Below are positions 10,592 through 23,900 of a stretch of DNA of 64,000 nucleotides, piece after piece (positions within the stretch are counted from its first letter, which is position 1; each line of letters starts with the position of its first letter). This stretch comes from Diphasiastrum complanatum (Eukaryota > Streptophyta > Lycopodiopsida > Lycopodiales > Lycopodiaceae). A model generated the notes under the pieces. That model made no database searches. It had not been told where the DNA came from and saw only the letters and a program-made list of their open reading frames with translations. Location: contig CM055102.1 in the NCBI GenBank assembly GCA_029204225.1, positions 62,605,168-62,669,167 of the forward strand. Reading direction: 5' to 3'. The translations under genes and the position numbers were made by a program.

Positions 10592-12259
10592 TGTTGGAAT
10601 TTCCTTGAAATTCAATCGGTAATGAGGATCTGTTTTCCTGCAGAACTGTTGGCAAAACAAGTCTGCATTTTCACTTGTGTTGCCGCTACAGTCTGCATTT
10701 TCACTCGTGAATTTCCACAGGCGAAAAATGTAGACACTGCACTTTTGCATGCATTTTTACATGCAATCTCTGATAGTCGAAAAGAATGCAACACTTGCCT
10801 TTAAAATTGTAGAGGTGTCCTCCAAATGCCGAAGGTTGCCCTTAACTAAAGGCAAAGGCCAAAAGCCAAGGAGTGTCGCATCGTCCATCTGTATATATAC
10901 TCATTACGTCTTCACGCTCCAACAATGACTTGATCTATTGATCAGTTTAGCAGCTGTTAACGATCTTGTAATTGTAAAGTTAAGATAGAACAAGATCCTC
11001 CAGCTGCTATATATGTAAATAAGCGATTGAAGAAAATCAGAGGCGGACCTGCTTAGCGTTCACATCTTCCTGCAGCAGGGAATAGCAGCTGACATTTCTA
11101 TATCAGTGATTCATGTAGTATTACTGCGGTGATGTTTCCGCCTTCCATCACTTATTGTCTTGCAGTATTCAACAATGTGGCACACTGTTACGGATTCACC
11201 TTGTTCTTGTGTAGCAATTAACAGCAGCTGGCATTTCTACGTCAGTAATTCACATAGCGACATTGCAGCTGTGTGCAAATGCATTGTTCATCTAGTTATT
11301 TGATGTACATATTTTATTGTGCCATTTTTCTGTTATTGCAAGAATGCTATTCTTTATGTCTTGTTTCTGCTAAGTGCATGGTGATCTTCGACACCTCAGT
11401 CACTGGCTTAATTTATTGCATTTGTGACTGTTAAGTAGCTCTCTTTTTGAGCGATCGCGTCCACTGATCACAAGTAGTTCTACACGCAATTAGAACGATT
11501 CATGCACTAACAACGACATTCCTAAACACACACTGTACATGACCCATTCATGCTCTTTCACACCAATGACTCACACAGTTCATTCATTTACAACATATGA
11601 GACAGACATTGTAGATGCCTTCGCGCATCGATTCCTTTTCTTTCGGACAGATTGTCAATAATAGGCTCATGAACCTTCACAGATCATGATTAGCATTGGG
11701 AAGCACGCGGTTATGCCCGCTATTGTCTTGTGCTCACTTGCTTAATTGACTTGTATATTTTGTTATACATAATCTGATTACAGCTCTGTATGTTTCTGCG
11801 TTCAGATTCGTGTCAATATTGCAATGCTTTCCTATGTTCTGTCTGGCTGCCTATTTGCTTTGTCTGGTTGTCTACTCATCGCTTCCGCAAATTTATTGTT
11901 CGCAAATAGTAATTTTTCTAGCTGTTCGCGACTGATTATTAGTCTTGTCTTTCGCGACTGATTTTCAATCGAGCTCAGTTTAGCTTTTCGCGAAATATTC
12001 GCGACTGATAATTTGTCTAGTTGTTCACGACAAATTATCTTTATGATGTTTTGATGTTTGGCTATGTAATCAGATCGAACGTGATTTCTATCACTAATGT
12101 TCTATTCGAATCTATTAGGCGTAGTCATGCTTGGGGAAAGAGTGTGATAACTTATTCCGCTGCGCACGAACACTTTCCATTCGAGTTCGTTTCTCTTTCG
12201 AGTTTCGAGTTCGCTTCTTTTCGTGTTCGTTTCGTTTTTGGTTATTCTCTTTTCCAACA
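10592..12259 (+). repeat. Right LTR of the non-autonomous element
   Basis: 1668 bp, near-identical to 8190-9898 apart from scattered substitutions and the loss of about 40 bp between gcatttt repeats. Confidence 0.93.
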
Positions 12260-12264
12260 GTACT

Positions 12265-13060
12265 ATATCTCGTCTGAGCGGGTTCGAGTTTCTTACTTTC
12301 AAACGCTACTGGTTGCTAGTTTTGGTTTAACACCGCACCTACTACAAAGTCACTAGCATTTGTTTTGACCACAAAAGGTTGATTTGGGTCCACGACTTTG
12401 GTGCTGTAACCAAGGCTGCTTTGACGAGTTCCGTTCCCTTCCCCTTAAAAAGATTTGTCATGGGAACTGCTATCTGAGCATAATCCTTGACAAATCGTCT
12501 GTGTAGTATCTTGAAAGTCCAAGAAAGGCTTGAAGGTCTGTAATGCTGTTTGGTCTAGGCCAACTGAATATGGCTTTGACCTTATTTGGATCCATTTTAA
12601 TCCCATCTTTGGAGATAATATGGCCCAAATATGCTATTTCTTTGGTAAAAAACTCACATTTAGGTTTCTTTGCGTATAGGTTATGCTTTTTGAGCAAACG
12701 AAACACCTTTTCGAGGTGAGCTAAATGCTCTTTATTAGACTAAGATATCATGTAGAAAAACTACCACCAATTTTGCTAAATATGGCCGAAGAGCACTGTT
12801 TAGGTCATAAAAGTAGGGGAGCATTGATGAGTCCAACGGGCATCACCTTAAACTCATAATGACCGTGACGAGTTCTAAAGCCTGTTTTTGGATATCTTCC
12901 GTCTTAATACGGACTTGATGATACCCCGAACGAAGATCTATTTTATTTAAATATCTTGCCCCGTCGAGCTGATCAAGCAACTCGTCTACACGAGGCATAG
13001 GGTACTTATTCTTTATTGTGACTTTATTTAAGGCTCTGTAGTCTACGCATAAACGCATAG
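12265..13060 (-). pseudogene. Gypsy-1 reverse transcriptase and start of RNase H
   Basis: Segment 12843-13058 encodes [20 protein letters not shown] and [13 protein letters not shown] (RT fingers/palm). Segment 12470-12706 encodes HNLYAKKPKCEF, YLGHIISKDG and LQAFLGLSRYY (thumb). Below 12480, in another frame, RRFVKDYA and then VVKTNASDF begin RNase H up to the insertion point at 12264. The region around the catalytic FxDD box (about 12720-12840) is badly degraded. Several frameshifts; inactive. Confidence 0.88.
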
Positions 13061-13794
13061 AGCCTTTTTTCTTGTTAATTAGAAGGACAGGTGCTGCCCA
13101 AGGAGAACTGCTTTGTCCTTTATTTAAATATTCTGTTAATCGTTTAGTTATTTCCTGATGCTCTGATTGACTTACTCGATAGGGTGGCTTAGCTATAGGT
13201 GCTGTACCAAGTACTTACTTAACAGAGTATCTAACTTTTTCTTTATATGAAAAATATTATTGCAAACAGAGTTGTCAAAAATAAAGTGTAAGTCACAAAC
13301 AAGTACCTCATGTTGATCATCCTCCAAAAGCTGAACAAACCTTGAGCTGCACCCTACTGTTGGGAACTCCATGCTCCCCATGCAGATGAACCTCCCGATC
13401 GTTTCACTGAAAACTGAGGGTATTGTCCTGGTAATTCCGTTGGAGAGTGGGGCCCAAACTATAGAGCCAATCCCTCCCTAGTACTAGGTCGGTACGGTCC
13501 AGATTCAGAAAGTTCAAGTTATCCTGATAACCTTGAATATCTAGACCTAGATTACTGACCATGGTTTCCCACAATTTCTTATCCTGACCCTTCTCCAAAG
13601 AAACTATTTACCTATGCTGACTAGGTGTTTCTGGAAGCTGTAGTTTCTTGACTAGGGTGTAATTGATGAAATTATGGGTTGCCCAATCATCCACCATTAC
13701 TCGTACTGACTGATTGCCAATATTCCCATGCATACGTATTAGGTCGTGAGGCCAAGTGGTCAACTGACCATGGTGCTCATGGTCTTCATGGAAC
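13061..13794 (-). pseudogene. Gypsy-1 aspartic protease region
   Basis: Segment 13608-13794 reads HGNIGNQSVRVMVDDWATHN FIN; the family motif is IDSGATHNFI, so the catalytic D-S/T-G is altered here to DDW. Segment 13404-13598 (FLNLDRTDLVLGRDWL) is the flap/C-terminal half, followed at about 13080-13200 by sequence leading into RT. The gene is cut at 13794 by Copia A and continues at 18884 as gag. Confidence 0.8.
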
Positions 13795-14198
13795 TGTTGA
13801 AAAGTAATGCCTATTTTACCCCTTTGGCTAAGCACTAGTTAAGTTGTAAGTTGTACATAACTCATGGGGCATGTTTTAATTAAATACATGAGACCCCCCT
13901 TTTGTAAGTTGAGTAAGTTAGTGCAAGTGGCCCACTTGGCCAAGTAGCTCACTCCTATGGTTGACACCTAGACTTTCCATGCATGTAAAGGAGGTGCTCG
14001 CCTCACAAGGGATTTGGAGGACCCACGCCCTCCTCTCTCTCACTAGCAATTCATTTCTTCTTCTAACTTTTGAGTTTGTGAGGTGCTTATGCAATTCTCC
14101 TTGTATGTGATGTTTTTCATAGCTATGTTTCTCAAGCTTTCATAGTTGATCTAGTATTGAAGTTAAGATACTCCATAGCTGGGTCTTGCAAATCATCA
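13795..14198 (+). repeat. Copia A left LTR
   Basis: 404 bp from TGTTGAAAAG to GCAAATCATCA, followed at 14199 by the primer binding site TGGTATCAGAGCAGG. Confidence 0.93.
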
Positions 14199-14672
14199 TG
14201 GTATCAGAGCAGGTTGTCTAGCCTGTGAGTCTATGAGTGAGAAAAACTTCAGTGCTTAGATTCTTGAGAAGATTCTCATCTTCTACAAGCACCTCAATCT
14301 TGAAAGAGGGAGCTTTTGATCTACAGGTGTCAGATCAGGTTGAGTCTTGCACTGTTGGAGAGCTATTGGCAAGGGGAGTAGGATGATCCAAAAACTTTCT
14401 AAATCTGGCTAAGTTTTGGGGAGTCTTTCTGGAGGAGCTTACACAAAAGTAGGGCGCACTTTCTGTAGGGGCTTCTGGTTTCTGTTCCAGTGGGGCCTAG
14501 TGCTTGTGCTAGTGAGGCCATACCAAGTGGCAAAGACAAAAGCAAGAGCTGAAGGGTTGCCTTGAAGTGGCTACATACCCTAGTTTGGGGTCAAACCCTA
14601 GTTGCTGGAAGTTGTTTCTTTTCTGATTTTTTTTTTTTTCAGGTTGAGCTTCTATTTAAGCACAGATTATAG

Positions 14673-17600
14673 CGTGGCTAGTCTTGGGGAGAGTTTGCTG
14701 GGTGAATCCAGCAAACTAGATGGCACAAACTACAGAGTGTGGAAGTTCAAGATGGCTAATATCTTGATGGACAAGAATTGCTGGGAGGTGATGGCAGGTA
14801 CAGAGCTTGTACCAACATCTGATCCTGAATGGAAGGACTACATGAATAGGAGACAAAAAGCTCATAGGATAATCAATCGTTCTGTCAAGGACAATATTAT
14901 TCCTCACATTTGCAATGCAAGGGATGCAGTGGATGCTTGGACTATTCTGAAGTCTATGTTTGAAACAGTGGATTCAGCCAAGCTGGTGTATTTGCAAAAC
15001 AGGTTACATACTCTCAAGATGGAAGCAGGCGCAACAATTGGTGATCATATCTCAAAGGTCAAGGACCTAATGGACCAGCTTGCTTCAGTTGGAGAGAAAG
15101 TAAGTGACAAAAGTATTGTCCCCATAGTCTTGAACAGCTTGTCATTCAACTATCAAGACTATGTGATGTCCCTTTATGCTAGGGAGAAACTCCCAACCTT
15201 TGGGGAGTTATGTGGTCTTCTTTTACAGGAGGAGATGAGATGGAAGAATCTTTCTGAAAGGGAAGATAATCCAGAGCATGCATTTGCTTCTAAGAAGAAG
15301 CAAAACTTTCAGAAGAAAGGCAAAGGCAAAAAGAAGAACTCAAAGCAAAGCTTAGAGCAGCAGGTGTCCAAGTTACAGGTTGGAGAGGAGTCAAGCACAA
15401 ATTCCTCATCTACACCCAAGAGGAAGGGCAACTGCAACTATTGTGGCAAGTATGGCATTTTGCTTTTGAATGCAGGAAGAAGCAAAGTGATCAGAAGAAG
15501 GGAAAGAACCAGCAGGGTCACTTTGTTGACAAAGTTGCAGAGGAGGAGCAATCTGGTGGGCTTGAACTATTCACCGCAGCCCTATCATCTGAATCCACAA
15601 AGCTTCAAGGTGGTAGCCAAGGGAATGCAAGAAGGATTTACAAGCTTTACACAACCATTCCTAGCCAAGAGGCCTTGTCATCAGGGGATACTAATCGGGT
15701 CAAGCTTTGGCACGAAAGATATGGTTATTTGAGCTATAAAAGTCTGCAAGTTTTGAACAAGCACAACATGGTAGTAGATCTTCGTAGCATTAAGTCTTCT
15801 TCAGATACATGTGAGGCTTGTGCACTAGGAAAGCAATAGAGGAAAAAGTTTCCAAAGGAAAAAGCTACCAGGGCCAAGGAAATTTTTGAGCTTCTGCATT
15901 CAGATTTATGCGGTCCCATGCAGGTCAAATCAGCAGGGGGGCATACTATCTCATGACCTTCGTAGATGATTTCTCACGGAAGGTATGGGTCTATTTTCTG
16001 AAGCTGAAATCTGAAGCGTTCAAATACTTCAAACAGTGGAAAGCTATGGTGGAAAACCACACATGGAAGAGGTCAGGTCAGATAAGGGTGGTGAGTATAT
16101 TTCTGATGAGTTCAAAGATCTCTGCAAAGCATGTGGGATAAAGAGACAGTTTACTGCTCCACATACACCGCAGCAGAACGGCATGGCTGAGCGGAAAAAC
16201 AGGTCTATAGTTGAGTGTGCGAGGAGCATGCTCAAGGCAAAGTGGTTGCCGAATTCTTTTTGGGCGGAAGCAGTAGCAATTGCTGTTTTTCTATTGAATA
16301 GAAGACCAACCAAAGCAGTTGAAGGAATCACGCCAGAAGAAGCATATAGTGGCAACAAGCCCAAAGTGGGCAGCCTACAAGTATTTGGGTGTACGGCATA
16401 TGCACATATACCAAAGGACTTGCGGAAGAAACTTGATGCAAAATCCGTGAAGTGTATCTTCCTTGGGTATAGTGAAGGTGAGAAAGCCTATGTGCTATAT
16501 GATCTCGAAAACAGGAAGAAGATCCTAAGTCGAGATGTCATCTTTGATGAAGAGCATTCACCCAAGATACAGGAGCAAGAGAAGGATGGAACTACTGAGT
16601 TCATACCCTTGATTGATTCCACGGATGAGGATCCTAGTCAAGAGTCCTGTGAGCCTCAAGTGCAAGAGCAACAAGAAGAAATCGAACATACTTGTTCGAG
16701 ACCTCTTTTTGGCCAAGTGCTAGAAGCCGAAGTTGGGGACAAACAGAAGACTAAGACAGTACCATGGGATACGTGGTCACCATCCACATCACCTACCGCT
16801 AGGAAGAAGCTACGTAGGTGGTATTGGGAAACAATCAAAGAAGGTCAAATGATGGAAGAAGGAGAGAGCAGTGAACAGGGTGTCAGAAGATCTCTTAGGT
16901 CTCATGAGAGACAAGAGACTGACTTTGCTCTTATGTCCACTATTCTGAATGCAGATGAGCCACAGTTTTTTCACGAAGCCGTGAAGGAAAAGGTATGGCA
17001 ACATGCTATGCAGGAGGAGTACGACTCCATTGTCAAGAATGACACATGGGAGCTCACTACATTGCCAGAAGGGAAGCAACCAATAGGTTGCAAGTGGGTC
17101 TACAAGACCAAGTTTTATGCCAATGGAACAGTGGACAAGTACAAGGCAAGGTTGGTGGCGAAAGGCTATGCCCAACAAGAGGGGCTAGACTATGATGAGA
17201 CATTCTGTTGCTAAGATGACATCTATCAGGACCGTTTTGGCCATAGCCTCATATTTTGATTGGGATGTCCATCAACTGGATGTCAAGAGTGCCTTTCTTA
17301 ATGGGCACCTACAGGAGGAGGTTTACATGGAACAACCGCAGGGGTTTGAGATAACAGGCAAGGAGAATCTGGTTTGCAGGCTTACAAAAGCCTTGTATGG
17401 GCTCAAACATGCGCCAAGGGCTTGGTATAGCTGAATTGACGAGTACTTTGCAGGGCAAGGGTTTGAGAAGAGTAAGTCTGATTGCAATCTTTATGTCTTC
17501 AGGGAAGGAGAAGACTTTGTGGTTGTTGTGCTCTATGTGGATGATCTACTCATCACGGGAAGCAATAAGAAGTTTATTGCTTGTGTTGAGAAAAATCTTT

Positions 17601-18478
17601 CTAGTGAATTTGAGATGAAAGATTTGGGTTTGCTACACTATTGCCTAGGAGTTGAGGTTTGGAAAGGGAAGCGTTTTCTTTTTATCTCACAGGCAAAGTA
17701 TGCACATAAATTATTGAAGAGGTTTAACATGCAAGAAAGCAAACCAATCAGCACACCCATGGATGCAAGCAAGAAGCCATCAAAAAATGATGGTCCAGCA
17801 TTTGCAGATGAGACGCTCTATCGTCAATTGGTGGGCAGCCTGATTTACCTTACTACCACTAGGCCAGATATTGCTTATGCGGTTGGGATCGCAAGTCAAT
17901 TCATGAGTAAGCCTATTGAAGCACATTGGAAGGCAGCCAAGCGGATCCTAGGATATGTGAGAGGGACAATGACTTATGGGATTGGATACACAGATGACGG
18001 GGACCTTCAGCTGGAGGGTTATTCAGATTCTGATTGATCGGAGATCGACGACAGGCTATTGTTTTAGCCTAGGTTCAGGGGCTATATCATGGTTCAGCAA
18101 GAAGCAGCCTACTGTTGCTCTATCATCTACTGAAGCTGAGTACAGGGCGACTACGAGGTCCGCCTGTGAAGCCATTTGGTTACGCCGTCTACTTGAGGAC
18201 ATGCAGATTGCTCAAGTAAGACCTACAATGTTACATTGTGATAACGAAAGTTGCATTCAGCTTGCGAGGAATCCAGTCTATCATGCACGGACGAAGCACA
18301 TATAGGTAGACCAGCATTTCATATGAGAGAAAGTGCATAGTGGGGAGATCGAGCTAGTTCATTGTGACACCAACGACCAAATAGCTAATATTTTTATTAA
18401 ACCACTTAGTAAAGATAAGTTTGAAAAGTTCAGAACTTTGTTGGGTGTCAGTTTGAATAAAATTGCCATTAAGGGGGG
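14673..18478 (+). pseudogene. Copia A gag-pol, multiply broken, protease deleted
   Basis: Order: gag (KLDGTNYRVWKFKM at about 14716, ending in a CCHC knuckle CNYCGKY... at about 15437 broken by a 1-bp loss), no protease, GAG-pre-integrase (LWHERYGYLSYKSLQVLN, about 15705), integrase (SDKGGEYISDEF and PHTPQQNGMAERKNRS, about 16075-16205), RT (GCKWVYKTKF, DVKSAFLNGHL, LYVDDLLITGS at about 17530 intact) and RNase H ([18 protein letters not shown], about 18090). About 300 bp holding the aspartic protease are missing near 15595. Breaks: the position corresponding to Copia B's ATG is GTG; TAG at 15837; a frameshift with stop at about 17200; TGA in WYS-stop at about 17432; about 16 bp lost near 18035. 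The gag-pol cannot be functional. Confidence 0.92.
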
Positions 18479-18479
18479 G

Positions 18480-18883
18480 TGTTGATAAGTAATGCCTATT
18501 TTACCCCTTTGGCTAAGCACTAGTTAAGTTGTAAGTTGTACATAACTCATGGGGCATGTTTTAATTAAATACATGAGACCCCCCTTTTGTAAGTTGAGTA
18601 AATTAGTGCAAGTGGCCCACTTGGCCAAGTAGCTCACTCCTATGGTTGACACCTAGACTTTCCATGCATTTAAAGGAGGTGCTTGCCTCACAAGGGATTT
18701 GGAGGACCCATGCCGTCCTCTCTCTCACTAGCAATTCATTTCTTCTTCTAACTTTTGAGTTTGTGAGGTGCTTATGCAATTCTTCTTGTATGTGATGTTT
18801 TCCATAACTATGTTTCTCAAGCTTTCATAGTTGATCTAGTATTGAAGTTAAGATACTCCATAGCTGGGTCTTGCAAATCATCA
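18480..18883 (+). repeat. Copia A right LTR
   Basis: 404 bp, TGTTGATAAG...AAATCATCA. Preceded by the polypurine tract aaggggggg at 18471. Confidence 0.93.
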
Positions 18884-20070
18884 GGAACATCTCTATTTCG
18901 GTAGCTGCCGAATCAGTGGGGAAACTCACGGTTTGGACTAGGTGTACTTGCTTGTTTTCTTTCTTTTTATTGAAGGGTCCCTTAGGGCACTGTCTAACTA
19001 TATGTCCCTTACCCTTACAAACAAAACACAACCGTTGTTGTTTTGCTTTTTCATAATCTTCAGTTTTTAATGGTTGAATGATTGCATGGCATTTCTGAGG
19101 ACCTTCATTAGATTTATCAAATTTCTTTCTTTTAAAAAGTTTCTTAAATGAGGAGGTTGTATTGAATGTCTCAAATTCCTCATCTACGTCCATAGCTTCT
19201 TCTTCGAGCTCGTCAATGGTGTTTCTTGGGGAAATTGGATTTTCCTCGATAGAGTTTGAAGAGAGTAGCAAAACGTAAAACAAACAGAAAGCAACAGAAG
19301 GAGCAAAGACTTAGCTCTTTTTTGAAGTCCAGTCGTTGACAGAATCACAAGAATACCCCTCAGCTTACTGGAACGGGAATTCCAAAACACATGCAATAAC
19401 TCCAACTGGTTGCTAACCGCATGCAACTCCAAGGTCTTCTGAAAATTAGGAGTTGCTTGAAACAGCAGAAGAACCTTTGCAACAGCTTGCTCAAAGAGGA
19501 AGCAGAAGTACTGAAATCCTGGCCAAGGGTGTGCCCCTATTGGCTGAACAGAAACGAACATATATTGACCAAAATTGAGAAAATAAAAAGCGCTGGAATT
19601 TCTGCTAAAAACGCCCTGGAAAATCAGAGTTCAAGCGCTGGAAAAATTCTGCTCGAAATGCGCTGGATTCTAAGCAAGTTGCACAAACCTCTGAAAACGA
19701 AATGAGGATTGGAAAATTGCGCGCAATCGTAATATGAATCCCAGAACAGGTGCAGAATCAATGACAGAATCCTGTGTTTTTTCTCAACTTGAAACAGCAT
19801 GTCAATTTGCTCTAGGAACTCCAGATTTTTTTCAGCTTGAGAGGCGCTGGAGATCCCACTGAAAGTGCGCTCAGAAATCAGAATGGAGGGCATTTAAGAA
19901 TGAATGATGAATGCGCCCAAGACCAATACTTATTTGCTGAATTTGTGAAGCAAATAAGCGCACTTTGGATTGCTGGAAAAGTACATCTGAAACTTGAAGG
20001 TTTCTGCCTTGAAAATGCGTTGGACCCCCTTCACAAAAACGCTGAAAATTGGCCTCTCCAAATTCGCTGA
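18884..20070 (-). pseudogene. Gypsy-1 gag and 5' leader, part 1
   Basis: Minus-strand segment 18884-19283 encodes RLCFVCKGKGHIVRQCPKG, a CX2CX4HX4C zinc knuckle typical of gag nucleocapsid, preceded by an acidic stretch (DELEEEAMDVDEEFETF). Upstream (19284-20070) are short broken minus-strand frames and leader sequence rich in GCGCT/GCGCC words. Gag would form the particle and bind RNA. Broken by stops and interrupted by Copia A and Copia B. Confidence 0.8.
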
Positions 20071-20474
20071 TGTTGAAGAGTAATGCTTATTTTACCCCTT
20101 TGGCTAAGCACTAGTTAAGTTGTAAGTTGTACATAACTCATGGGGCATGTTGTTAAATAAATACATGGGACCCCCCTTTTTGTAAGTTGAGTAAATTAGT
20201 GCAAGTGGCCCACTTGGCCAAGTAGCTCACTCCTATGGTTGACACCTAGACCTTCTATGCATGTAAGTGAGGCGCTTGCCTCACAAGGGATTTGGAGGAC
20301 CCACGCCCTCCTCTCTCTCTCTAGCAATTCATTTCTTCTTCTAACCTTTGGTGTTGTGAGGCGCTTATGCAATTCTCCTTGTGTGATGTTTTCCATAGCC
20401 AAGTTTCTCAAGCTTTCATAGTTGATCTAGTATTGAAGTTAAGATACTCCATAGCTGGGTCTTGCAAATCATCA
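20071..20474 (+). repeat. Copia B left LTR
   Basis: 404 bp, TGTTGAAGAG...AAATCATCA, followed by the altered primer binding site at 20475. Confidence 0.92.
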
Positions 20475-20934
20475 TGCTATTAGAGCAGGTTTCTAGCTTG
20501 TGAGTCTGTGAGTGAGAGAAACTTCAGTGCTCAGATTCTTGAGAAGATTCTCATCTTCTACAAGCACCTCAATCTTGAAAGAGGGCGCTTTTGATCTGGA
20601 GTCAGATCAGGTTGAGTCTTGCACTATTGGAGAGCTATTGGCAAGGGGAGTGGGATGATCCAAAAAGTTTCTAATTCTGGCTGAGTTTTGGAAGGTCTTT
20701 ATAGAGGAGCTTACACAAAAGTAGGGCGCATATTCTGTAGGGGCTTTTGGTTACTGAACCAGTTGGGCCTAGTGCTTGTGCTAGTGAGGCCATACCAAGT
20801 GGCAAAGACAAGGAGCTGAAGGGTTGCCTTGAAGTGGCCACATACCCTAGTTTGGGGTCAAACCCTTGTTGCTGGAAGTTGTTTCTTTTCTGATCTTTTT
20901 CAGGTTGAGCTTCTGTTTGAGCACAGATTATAGC

Positions 20935-23900
20935 ATGGCTAGTCTTGGGGAGAGTTTGCTGGGTGAATCTAGCAAACTTGATGGCACAAACTACAGAGTG
21001 GAAGATCAAGATGGCTAGTATCTTGATGGACAGGAATTGCTGGGAGTTGATGGCAGGTAGAGAGCTTGTACCAACAATTGATCCTGAATTGAAGGACTAC
21101 ATGAACAGGAGACAGAAAGCTCATAGGATGATCAATCTTTCTGTCAAGGACAATATTATTCCTCACATTTGCAATGCAAGAGATTCAGTGGATGCTTGGA
21201 CTATTCTGAAGTCTATGTTTGAAACAGTGGATTCAGCCAAGCTTGTGTATTTGCAAAACAGGTTACATACTCTCAAGATGGAAGTAGGTGCAACAATTGG
21301 TGATCATATCACAAAGGTCAAGGACCTAATGGATCAGCTTGCTTCAGTTGGAGAGACAGTAAGTGACAGGAGTATTGTCCCCATAGTCTTGAATAGCTTG
21401 TCATTCAATGTGATGCCCCTTTTTGCTAGGGAGAAACTCCCAACCTTTGGGGAGTTATGTGGTCTTCTTTTACAGGAGGACATAAGAAGGAAGAATCTTT
21501 CTGAAAGGGAAGATAATCCAGAACATGCATTTGCTTCTAAGAAGAAGCAAAACTTTCAGAAGAAAGGCAAAGGCAAAAAGAAGAACTCAAAGCAAAGCTT
21601 GGATTAGCAGGTGTCCAAGTTACAGGTTGGAGAGGAGTCAAGCACCAATTCGTCATCTACACCCAAGAGGAAGGGCAACTGCAACTATTGTGGCAAGTAT
21701 TGACATTTTGCTTTTGAATGCAGGAAGAAGCAAAGTGATCAGAAGAAGGGAAAGAACCAGCAGGGTCACTTTGTTGACAAAGTTGCAGAGGAGGAGCAAT
21801 CTGGTGGGCTTGAACTATTCACCACAGCCCTATCATCTGAATCACATGGTGGATGGTACATTGATTTTGGAGCCTCAAAGCACATGACACCTCATAGATA
21901 TTGGCTCAACACCTATGAGGAGACAGGAGATGGTCAACATGTATGCCTTGGAGATAACTCTACACATGAGGTGAGGGGCAAAGGCAGAGTTCCAGTGCAG
22001 CTGTCATCAGGTGAGGTGAAGGAAATCAAGAGTGTGTTGCATGTACCAGGGTTGGCTAAGAACTTGCTATCTGTTGGTGCCATTACCAAACAGAACATGT
22101 TGGTAGAGTTTGATGAATCTACATGTTTGGTAAAAGACAAAGGTCAAAGCTTCAAGGTGGTAGCCAAGGGAATGCAAGAAGGGGGTCTTTACAAGCTTTA
22201 CACAACCATTCCTAGCCAAGAGGCCTTGTCATCAGGGGATACTAATCGGGACAAGCTTTGGCACGAAAGATATGGTCATTTGAGCTATAAAAGTTTGCAA
22301 GTTTTGAACAAGCACAACATGGTAGTAGATCTTCCTAGCATTAAGTCTTCTTCAGATACAAGTGAGGCTTGTGTACTAGGAAAGCAACAGAGGAAAAAGT
22401 TTCCAAAGGAAAAAGCTACCAGGGCCAAGGAAATTCTTGAGCTTGTGCATTCAGATTTATGTGGTCCCATGCAGGTCAAATCAGCAGGGGGGGCATACTA
22501 TCTCATGACCTTCGTAGATGATTTCTCACGGAAGGTATGGGTCTATTTTCTGAAGTTGAAATCTGAAGCGTTCAAATACTTCAACAGTGGAAAGCTTTGG
22601 TGGAAAACCACACAGGGAAGAGGTTAAAGACTCTCAGGTCAGATAAGGGTGGTGAGTATATTTCTGATGAGTTCAAAGATCTCTGCAAAGCATGTGGGAT
22701 AAAGAGACAGTTTACTGCTCCACATACACCGCAGCAGAACGGCGTGGCTGAGCGGAAAAACAGGTCTATAGTTGAGTGTGCGAGGAGCATGCTCAAGGCA
22801 AAGTGGTTGCCGAATTCTTTTTGGGCGGAAGCAGTAGCAATTGCTGTTTTTCTATTGAATAGAAGACCAACCAAAGCAGTTGAAGGAATCACGCCAGAAG
22901 AAGCATATAGTGGCAACAAGCCCAAAGTGGGCAGCCTACAAGTATTTGGGTGTACGGCATATGCACATATACCAAAGGACTTGCGGAAGAAACTTGATGC
23001 AAAATCCGTGAAGTGTATCTTCCTTGGGTATAGTGAAGGTGAGAAAGCCTATGTGCTATATGATCTCGAAAACAGGAAGAAGATCCTAAGTCGAGATGTC
23101 ATCTTTGATGAAGAGCATTCACCCAAGATACAGGAGCAAGAGAAGGATGGAACTACTGAGTTCATACCCTTGATTGATTCCACGGATGAGGATCCTAGTC
23201 AAGAGTCCTGTGAGCCTCAAGTGCAAGAGCAACAAGAAGAAATCGAACATACTTGTTCGAGACCTCTTTTTGGCCAAGTGCTAGAAGCCGAAGTTGGGGA
23301 CAAACAGAAGACTAAGACAGTACCATGGGATACGTGGTCACCATCCACATCACCTACCGCTAGGAAGAAGCTACGTAGGTGGTATTGGGAAACAATCAAA
23401 GAAGGTCAAATGATGGAAGAAGGAGAGAGCAGTGAACAGGGTGTCAGAAGATCTCTTAGGTCTCATGAGAGACAAGAGACTGACTTTGCTCTTATGTCCA
23501 CTATTCTGAATGCAGATGAGCCACAGTTTTTTCACGAAGCCGTGAAGGAAAAGGTATGGCAACATGCTATGCAGGAGGAGTACGACTCCATTGTCAAGAA
23601 TGACACATGGGAGCTCACTACATTGCCAGAAGGGAAGCAACCAATAGGTTGCAAGTGGGTCTACAAGACCAAGTTTTATGCCAATGGAACAGTGGACAAG
23701 TACAAGGCAAGGTTGGTGGCGAAAGGCAATGCCCAACAGGAGGGGCTAGACTATGATGAGACATTCTGTTGCTAAGATGACATCTATCAGGACCGTTTTG
23801 GCCATAGCCTCATATTTTGATTGGGATGTCCATCAAATGGATGTCAAGAGTGCCTTAATGGGCACCTACAGGAGGAGGTTTACATGGAACAACCGCAGGG

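Larger units (their letters stand above)
8190..12259 (+). mobile_element. Non-autonomous LTR retrotransposon with very long LTRs
   Basis: Perfect 5-bp target duplication GTACT (8185-8189 and 12260-12264). The element starts TGTTGGAA and ends TTCCAACA. Its two LTRs (1709 and 1668 bp) flank only 693 bp of internal DNA, which has a primer binding site and polypurine tract but no gag or pol domain. LTRs are about 83 percent of the element. It resembles a TRIM/LARD-like non-autonomous element that depends on proteins from another element, probably Copia-type by its primer site (inference). It is inserted in Gypsy-1 RNase H. Confidence 0.92.
13795..18883 (+). mobile_element. Copia A: Ty1/Copia retrotransposon inserted in Gypsy-1
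   Basis: 5089 bp with two 404-bp LTRs (about nine differences between them by eye), a perfect target duplication GGAAC (13790-13794 and 18884-18888), a primer binding site TGGTATCAGAGCAGG and a polypurine tract. It is about 95 percent the same family as Copia B at 20071, and in the same orientation. Confidence 0.94.
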
